Source: Levilactobacillus wangkuiensis
GTDB taxonomy: Bacteria; Bacillota; Bacilli; Lactobacillales; Lactobacillaceae
Reading direction: 5' to 3'
DNA: 63,975 nucleotides
Assembly: GCF_016861605.1 (NCBI RefSeq)
Contig: NZ_BOLM01000015.1
Location: 1 to 63,975, forward strand
Positions within the stretch are counted from its first letter, which is position 1. The number at the start of each line of letters is the position of its first letter. The notes beneath the pieces are model-generated. The model worked only from the letters and a program-made list of their open reading frames with translations. It did no database searches and was not told the DNA's origin. Below, one piece after another: positions 58,935-63,975 of the stretch. The position numbers were made by a program, and so were the translations under genes.

Positions 58935-59519
58935 TTATTTGGTGATTTCAACCAACTTATTGTGGACGTCTTCTGCGTTCCAGTGGCCGTTGGCACCTGA
59001 GTAGTGCTGGATTTGAGCGACCGGGCGCTTGGCGAATTTGGTCAGTGGTGCGGCGGTCTTGCCGCCCATGGCAATCAAGGTGGCGTCACTTGGCACGCCG
59101 AGTTCGTCGAGGTGGCTTTCCAAGTCGACCACGTCAGCGGCAGTGATTTGGACCTTGGTGCTGTCGCTTTCAATTGTACCTGACAGGTCGGTCATGAAGG
59201 CGCCCCAGGCTGGCGTGTCGTAAGCAGCGGCGGCCAAACGGTAATCGAGGCTCTTCTTTTGACCATGGAAATTTAAAAAGTCGACGTCGGCTGGATGATC
59301 AACAGCGGCGTTGCCGGGGTTCATGCCTACGAGCACAAATTTGCTGGCTTGGAGGGCGGCGCCTAAATCGCTAGGTAATTCAGCGGCTGGGAACGTTTCG
59401 GGTTGGTAAGCGGCGCCAAAGGCTTGTTCGCGTTCTTTGGCAGTTTTGCCGGCTAAGGATTCAGTGGGAACGGACCAGATGGCCCAGCTATCAACGTTTG
59501 AAAATGCTAAGTTTGTCAT
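58935..59519 (-). CDS. Uracil-DNA-glycosylase-superfamily-like protein
   Basis: The ATG at 59519, after GAAAGG, gives 194 residues. The segment FVLVGMNPGNAAV near residue 60 resembles the GMNPG/GxDPxx motif I of UDG-like folds, and MGGKTAAPL and HYSGANGHW come later. The family is often annotated only as hypothetical in lactobacilli. The lack of a clear catalytic motif leaves the function open. It is divergent from the Mrr gene. An in-frame start at 59654 adds a serine-rich part without a binding site. Confidence 0.5.
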   Translation of the reverse strand: MTNLAFSNVDSWAIWSVPTESLAGKTAKEREQAFGAAYQPETFPAAELPSDLGAALQASKFVLVGMNPGNAAVDHPADVDFLNFHGQKKSLDYRLAAAAYDTPAWGAFMTDLSGTIESDSTKVQITAADVVDLESHLDELGVPSDATLIAMGGKTAAPLTKFAKRPVAQIQHYSGANGHWNAEDVHNKLVEITK

Positions 59520-59873
59520 GGATATCGACCTTTCTTTTGTCAGAGACGAACACTTAATTTTGTCACGTAAGTAGGACAGATAGGACATTCGGGGCGAGTT
59601 CACGGAGGTCGTGTTTACATTTAGTGGACTAGACGATTGGCTTTTTTCCTTCACAACCCCTCATTTGTGAGTCGCAACCTTGCCTATCTGATGGTTCTAG
59701 CATAGCATTCGGGGGTGTCACATAATGTCGTTTGGGTGAGATGGGAAGGAGTTGTCCGGAAAGTTTGTAAAAGTTGTGTAACGAGTCGAGAAATCCGTTG
59801 TTGCTTGCGAATTTTAGTGCCGAGACCGGTATACTTAGGGTATACATCAGCGTTTCGAGGAGGATGCGGGCAA

Positions 59874-60821
59874 ATGGATTACCAGCAATTGAAATTGGGC
59901 AAGCATGGGTTACCAACGTGGGATGCCCTGGCGCCAATCGTTTTGAAATTAGCGGAGCAACGAGCTGAATGGCGTGGTCGCGCGTTGAATGCCGCGGTCG
60001 CCAATGCCTTATTTCTGCCGACAGCACTGCGCCAATTGACCTATCCCAACCAGCACAATATTATTGAAGATCGGGCGGGCTGGGCAGTTAGTGAGCTGAC
60101 CACCGCCGGACTCTTGCGGCGTACCCGGCGTGGGTTTTATGAGGCGACGAGCTTGGGAAGCAAGTTAGTACATGGGAATCAGTTAGTTGATGGAGCCTTG
60201 ATTCATCAACAACCTAAGTATATTCAACATCAACGGGATCTGCAGGAACGACAAACCCGTAACCAAATTAGTCCAGCGCCAGAATCAGCAGTGGATGAAG
60301 CAGAAACAACGACATCCCTAGACCGATTGACCCAACAGGTGAAGGGCTACAACGCGGAGGTGGCCACGGACCTTCTCCAACGAATCCGCGAGTCGGCGCC
60401 AGAGTTTTTTGAAAACCTAGTGGTCGACTTGCTTTCGGCGATGGGATATAAGGGGCCGAACGGGTCGGCTTGGGTGACACAACTGAGCAATGACGGTGGT
60501 ATTGATGGCGTGATCAATCAAGATGCACTGGGAACCAGTACGGTCTACGTGCAGGCCAAACGCTATGAAGCGGAGAATACCGTCCAGCGGCCAGCTATCG
60601 ATTCGTTTTACGGGGCGTTATCACGCAACCACGCGGACCGGGGTGTTTTCATCACAACGTCAGGCTTTTCTAAAAAGGCGGTCGAAACGGCCAAGGGCTT
60701 CTCAATTGTTCTGGTCGATGGCATTCAGCTGACGGAGTTGATGCTCCAGTATCACGTCGGTGTCCAGGTGAAACGTCAGTTTGAGGTATTTGAAATTGAT
60801 CAGGATTTCTTTGAAGACTGA
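59874..60821 (+). CDS. Mrr-type restriction endonuclease
   Basis: The protein has 315 residues. The N-terminal winged-helix Mrr_N region (about 15-110) is followed by a linker and the catalytic domain (about 150-290) with the Asp of NDGGIDGVI and the QAK of VYVQAKRY, the D-QxK active site of Mrr. Mrr enzymes cut methylated DNA (type IV restriction). No methyltransferase is next to it, in keeping with a type IV role. The ATG at 59874 follows GAGGAGG. Upstream, CGGTATACT and GAGGAGGATGCG resemble the leader of the 56093 gene. Confidence 0.85.
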   Translation: MDYQQLKLGKHGLPTWDALAPIVLKLAEQRAEWRGRALNAAVANALFLPTALRQLTYPNQHNIIEDRAGWAVSELTTAGLLRRTRRGFYEATSLGSKLVHGNQLVDGALIHQQPKYIQHQRDLQERQTRNQISPAPESAVDEAETTTSLDRLTQQVKGYNAEVATDLLQRIRESAPEFFENLVVDLLSAMGYKGPNGSAWVTQLSNDGGIDGVINQDALGTSTVYVQAKRYEAENTVQRPAIDSFYGALSRNHADRGVFITTSGFSKKAVETAKGFSIVLVDGIQLTELMLQYHVGVQVKRQFEVFEIDQDFFED

Positions 60822-60823
60822 AC

Positions 60824-60867
60824 ACAAAAAAATCCGTACCGGCCCAAGTAGGCTAGTACGGATTTTT
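60824..60867. terminator. Bidirectional intrinsic terminator
   Basis: AAAAATCCGTAC and GTACGGATTTTT form a perfect 12-bp stem between the convergent Mrr and GH20 genes. Confidence 0.88.
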
Positions 60868-60869
60868 AC

Positions 60870-61955
60870 TTACTTCGGCACCGACAATTGACGAATAAAG
60901 TTGACGATGGCCGCTGGCTTGACCTTTTGGGCGTCGTGGCCCCAGAGACTGACCAGGGTGCCGTTGGTTTTAATACCAGGAACGAAGGTGCGGTCTTGGT
61001 TGAGACCAGTTGCGCTAATTTCGTTGAACAGGTTGGGCCGGTAAGAATCGCGCAGATAACTGATGAAATATTGGTCGTGCGCGGCGTTGCCAATGTACTG
61101 GAACTGGTAGTAGGTCGCGTAGCTATTGGCGTTGACGATGCCGCGTTTGGCCTTGACGAGGTCGGTGACGGACACACGCTGGGTGCGGCGGGTCGTTAAC
61201 TCCTTCGTAGTCGCCCGGTTGCCGGACTGGGACCAGTAATTCACGGTGATATTCTTGTTGAGCTGACTCAGCTGGCTCTTCAGTAGGGAGTCGTTCCAAA
61301 CGACTGTGGTAAAGCCGCGCTTGTTTTGGGCCTTGTTTACCTGATTAATGTAGGTGATCAGGGATTTGTACATCTTATTCGTCCCGGGAACTTCGTCGGC
61401 TCCCAGCAGAAAATCACGTTTGGGCTGCTTCTTGAAACTAGCAGTCAATTCGCCGTACAGCTTATTAGTCAGCGTCACGGACTGTTTCTTGGTGTAATCC
61501 AGGGTATGACTGTCTAGTTTGACCTGACGATAAATTTTGGGATGCGACTTCTTGAGCTGGCGTAAAATGGCGCCGCTGTGCGAAGGCATGTCCACGGCCG
61601 GGACCAATTGGACGTTCTTACCGCGGGCATAGCTGACCAGTTGTTTCAGAGCTTTGGGTGAGTGGACGGTCTTGGTGGCCTTGTTTTTCAGATATTTAGA
61701 TTGGAAACTCAAATGCTCGTTGTCACTCAGGTAGAGGACCACGTACGTGAACTTACGGTCGGCCGCGGCCTTGATCATCTGCTTGATGGCACTGGCCGTC
61801 ATGGGCTTGCGTCCTAAATCAATGAGCAGACCTTGCTGTGTGGGCAGCGTCGATGCTTTGACGGCCGCCTGAGCGGGTGCCGGACGGTTAAAAAATAGAA
61901 CCAAACTTAATGTTGCCAACAGGATGGTTAACCACCATCGATTTCTTTTGAACAT
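60870..61955 (-). CDS. Secreted glycoside hydrolase family 20-like enzyme
   Basis: The protein has 361 residues. A signal peptide (about 1-31, ending AQA-AVKA) and a single barrel domain with the GH20 features are visible: HLSFQSKYL, VPAVDMPSHSG (as in IPEIDMPGHS), and the catalytic Asp-Glu in LLGADEVPG. It should remove terminal N-acetylhexosamine or act on peptidoglycan-related sugars outside the cell. No cell wall anchor. GGAGGCG precedes the ATG. A cre-like AACGTTTACG lies just upstream of the start but is weak. Confidence 0.8.
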   Translation of the reverse strand: MFKRNRWWLTILLATLSLVLFFNRPAPAQAAVKASTLPTQQGLLIDLGRKPMTASAIKQMIKAAADRKFTYVVLYLSDNEHLSFQSKYLKNKATKTVHSPKALKQLVSYARGKNVQLVPAVDMPSHSGAILRQLKKSHPKIYRQVKLDSHTLDYTKKQSVTLTNKLYGELTASFKKQPKRDFLLGADEVPGTNKMYKSLITYINQVNKAQNKRGFTTVVWNDSLLKSQLSQLNKNITVNYWSQSGNRATTKELTTRRTQRVSVTDLVKAKRGIVNANSYATYYQFQYIGNAAHDQYFISYLRDSYRPNLFNEISATGLNQDRTFVPGIKTNGTLVSLWGHDAQKVKPAAIVNFIRQLSVPK

Positions 61956-62134
61956 CGCGCGCCTCCTAGCGTAAACGTTTTTTTAGAGTTCCTTTTAGCA
62001 TAGCGGTTCGAGTGAACTACCGTCAACGAGTTAGCTCGGTGGTCGTCAAATTTCGATGGCTTGGCTTCGAGATTTGATTTGGTGGTGAATTTTGGATGTA
62101 CATAAAAAAATCTCATTTAATTTTAATTTACCCA

Positions 62135-62163
62135 TTGATTTTTAATAATCACCAGACTATAAT
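62135..62163 (+). promoter_or_regulatory. Promoter of the T-box leader
   Basis: TTGATT (62135-62140) and TATAAT (62158-62163) are spaced by 17 bases, with a start near 62170. Confidence 0.8.
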
Positions 62164-62169
62164 ACATTT

Positions 62170-62425
62170 CAATACTTACAAAACGTTGAAGAAAGTAGTA
62201 GCGAATCCGTTGGTGCCTAGGGAGTCACGTGAAGTGCAAAGTGACCACCACCTGTTCGTGAAGGTTAATTCTGAGTTCGGTGGTTGAGAAGGCTGCCGTG
62301 GTTGCCACCATTATTTGGCTAGCGGATGTCAGTCCGTGATGAGTGTGGTGGCCGCGGCCGTCACAAAAAGGTGGTACCGTTCTACTTGTAGAGCCCTTTT
62401 CCCGTAGTGGGAGAAGGGCTCTTTT
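62170..62425 (+). promoter_or_regulatory. T-box riboswitch leader of brnQ
   Basis: The leader has GAAGAAAGTAGTA (S-turn region), the distal stem with GGGAGTCAC...GTGCAAAGTGAC, and the T-box AAGGTGGTACCG at 62368-62379, which pairs with the tRNA end. The terminator GAGCCCTTTTCCC...GGGAGAAGGGCTCTTTT follows (62391-62425). Uncharged tRNA would prevent termination. After GAA at 62260-62262 the triplets GTT (62264) and TTA (62265) are possible specifiers, for Val or Leu, but I cannot fix it. Confidence 0.85.
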
Positions 62426-62462
62426 GACGTTTACGGGTAAAAATTAAGAGTTGGAGGAATTG

Positions 62463-63851
62463 ATGATGGAAAAGACAAATGCAGCACCAAAACAAAGTTG
62501 GGGTCAATTATTAGTCGTCAGTTCCTTAATCTTCGGCATGTTCTTTGGCTCCGGCAACCTGATTTTTCCGGTTCATTTAGGACAGATGGCCGGATCGAAC
62601 TGGTTCATGGCCGCCTTGGGATTCGCCATTTCCGGGTCGCTGTTCCCGCTGCTGGCCATCATGGCCGTGGTGGTCACCAAGAGTGACGGCTTGTTAGATT
62701 TGGCCCGTCCCGTGGGCAAGCACTACGCAGCCATTTTCTTAATTTTAGTCCACCTGACGATTGGGCCGTTCTTCGCCACACCCCGGACGGCCGCGACGGC
62801 TTACGAAATGGCCGCGGAACCCTTTATTCCCAAGGATTTTTCGACCATTGGCATGTGGCTCTTCACGGGGGTTTTCTTTGCCCTGACCTACGTCGCCGCC
62901 ACGCACCAGGGCGCGTTACTAAAAATCGTGGGTAAATACCTTAACGCCGGGTTCCTGGCGCTATTAGCTGTCGTCTTCCTGGTAGCCTTTCTCAAACCCA
63001 TGGGTGGCTTGACCCAGGCGCCGACCGCGACCTATCAGGCCAATGCCACGATTGGTGGGCTGCTCGAGGGCTACAATACCCTAGATGCCGTCGCACTGTT
63101 GGCGTTGAGCGTCACCTTGATTCACGCGATTCGCGGGCTCGGGTACCACGGTCGTGAGCTGACCAAGTTAACCGCCAAGGCCGGTCTCATCAGCATTTCA
63201 CTCGAAGTCCTGATCTACTTCGGCTTGGTCCTCTTGGGCGCCCTAAGCATGAGTCAGTTAAAGCTATCAGCCAATGGCGGGGTGGCGTTGTCCCAAATCG
63301 TGGGCCATTACTTCAGTCGCGTGGGCACGCTGTTGCTGGGCGCCTTAGTCACGCTGGGTGTGTTAACCACGGCGATTGGGCTGGTGTCCTCGTTTGCCCA
63401 GGATTTCCACAAGCTATTTCCCAAGGTCAGCTACCGGGCCTGGTTGCGGGTCACGACGATCCTGTCCTTCCTGGTGGCCAACGCCGGTTTGGATACGATC
63501 ATCAGCTGGTCGTTGCCGGTTTTAATGCTGATGTACCCGCTGGCCTTGGCGTTGATTCTGCTCTCACTGACGGTGTCCAAGCAGCCATACGCGGGTACGG
63601 TCTACAAGGTCACGATTGCCTTCACGGTGTTGCCAGCCGTGCTGGACATGCTAAATAGTGCGCCGGCCATGATTACGAGTCTGGCACCGATTCAAGTGGC
63701 GCTCGGCCTGTACCACCAGTTCATCCCGTTTGCCAGCATGGGTCTGGGCTGGTTGGTCCCGACGCTGATTGGGTTTGCGCTAAGCTTGATTTGGAGCCGC
63801 TTGCGCTTGGCCGGTCAACGGGGAACGTTGCCGGAGCGGGAACGGTTTTAG
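62463..63851 (+). CDS. brnQ: Branched-chain amino acid:cation symporter BrnQ
   Basis: The protein has 462 residues and twelve membrane helices of the LIVCS family. FGSGNLIFPVHLG near the N-terminus is typical, and the family's later GLGYHGRELTK region is present. It takes up Leu, Ile and Val with Na+ or H+. GGAGG lies before ATG at 62463; a second ATG at 62466 is equally close. A T-box leader controls it, so it is made when a charged tRNA is lacking. A terminator follows. Confidence 0.92.
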   Translation: MMEKTNAAPKQSWGQLLVVSSLIFGMFFGSGNLIFPVHLGQMAGSNWFMAALGFAISGSLFPLLAIMAVVVTKSDGLLDLARPVGKHYAAIFLILVHLTIGPFFATPRTAATAYEMAAEPFIPKDFSTIGMWLFTGVFFALTYVAATHQGALLKIVGKYLNAGFLALLAVVFLVAFLKPMGGLTQAPTATYQANATIGGLLEGYNTLDAVALLALSVTLIHAIRGLGYHGRELTKLTAKAGLISISLEVLIYFGLVLLGALSMSQLKLSANGGVALSQIVGHYFSRVGTLLLGALVTLGVLTTAIGLVSSFAQDFHKLFPKVSYRAWLRVTTILSFLVANAGLDTIISWSLPVLMLMYPLALALILLSLTVSKQPYAGTVYKVTIAFTVLPAVLDMLNSAPAMITSLAPIQVALGLYHQFIPFASMGLGWLVPTLIGFALSLIWSRLRLAGQRGTLPERERF

Positions 63852-63873
63852 GCGAGTAAATCAAATTCCGAAG

Positions 63874-63905
63874 AAAATCCTGTCAATTTTGATGGGATTT
63901 TTTTC
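63874..63905 (+). terminator. Intrinsic terminator of brnQ
   Basis: AAAATCCTGTCA and TGATGGGATTTT pair around ATTT, followed by a T-run. Confidence 0.8.
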
Positions 63906-63975
63906 TACGTCTTGTCAAGAAGAATGTTGATGTGCTGGTCTTTTAAATGGTTAAGATGGTTTTGAATTCACTATC

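Noticed and set aside
1..63975. CRISPR array
   Set aside because: No short regularly spaced direct repeats and no cas genes were found; the repeated sequences are long and dispersed.

Overview
The window looks like chromosomal DNA of a lactobacillus, most likely of the Levilactobacillus (L. brevis) group. The grounds are a complete Opp oligopeptide transporter, lipoate ligase, oleate hydratase, a bile-salt-hydrolase-type enzyme, a VanX-like dipeptidase, a lactobacillus-type secreted protein ending in what looks like a DUF5776 domain, a 208-residue protein resembling the family named after L. brevis LVIS_2131, Gram-positive ribosome binding sites and a T-box leader. I see no rRNA, prophage or CRISPR array. 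The species cannot be fixed from the sequence alone.

Layout. 1-5.3 kb: the right end of an IS605-type element, an SDR dehydrogenase, an RluA-type pseudouridine synthase, a UspA protein, a CDF metal transporter and small membrane proteins. 5.3-11.1 kb: oppD-oppF-oppB-oppC-oppA on the minus strand, divergent from an Rrf2-type regulator. 11.6-19.6 kb: lipoate ligase, a protein with a histone-H1-like tail, a probable small RNA, a TetR regulator with oleate hydratase, a TMEM175-type channel and a YdcF-type protein. 20-31 kb: methyltransferase, XRE regulator, PepF-type peptidase, alpha/beta hydrolase, DUF1275 protein, an RNase Y-like protein and a 5'-nucleotidase. 31.8-42 kb: Na+/H+ antiporter, Spx paralogue, stand-alone ATP-cone protein, ketopantoate-reductase-type enzyme, S9 peptidase, flippase and XRE regulator. 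42.2-43.7 kb: an IS605-type element carrying only tnpB. 44-52 kb: NlpC/P60 hydrolase, Ntn hydrolase, a candidate type I toxin-antitoxin locus, a DUF5776 protein, a VanX-like peptidase, NnrE, MarR and tRNA-Arg. 52.4-64 kb: diguanylate cyclase, HxlR with a D-2-hydroxyacid dehydrogenase, an uncharacterised protein with a WYL regulator, a UDG-like protein, an Mrr nuclease, a GH20 enzyme and a T-box-controlled BrnQ.

The most striking content is between the genes. Seventeen copies of one superfamily of long folded repeats (about 160-260 bp, both strands) occupy the intergenic spaces. I call them types A, B and C. Every copy builds the same plan: a closing stem, a GCTGTG-containing stem, and three hairpins on a junction. 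The sequence of a stem changes between copies while its pairing is mostly kept, which points to selection on a folded RNA or DNA form. The closing stem also holds a recurring 3x3 internal loop (TCC opposite TGC). Several copies lie between a stop codon and the next intrinsic terminator, and two supply the stop codon of the gene before them. A second, unrelated folded repeat (type D, two full copies and one partial) shows the same kind of compensatory change. These families are my main candidates for something undescribed; I could not search Rfam or genome databases.
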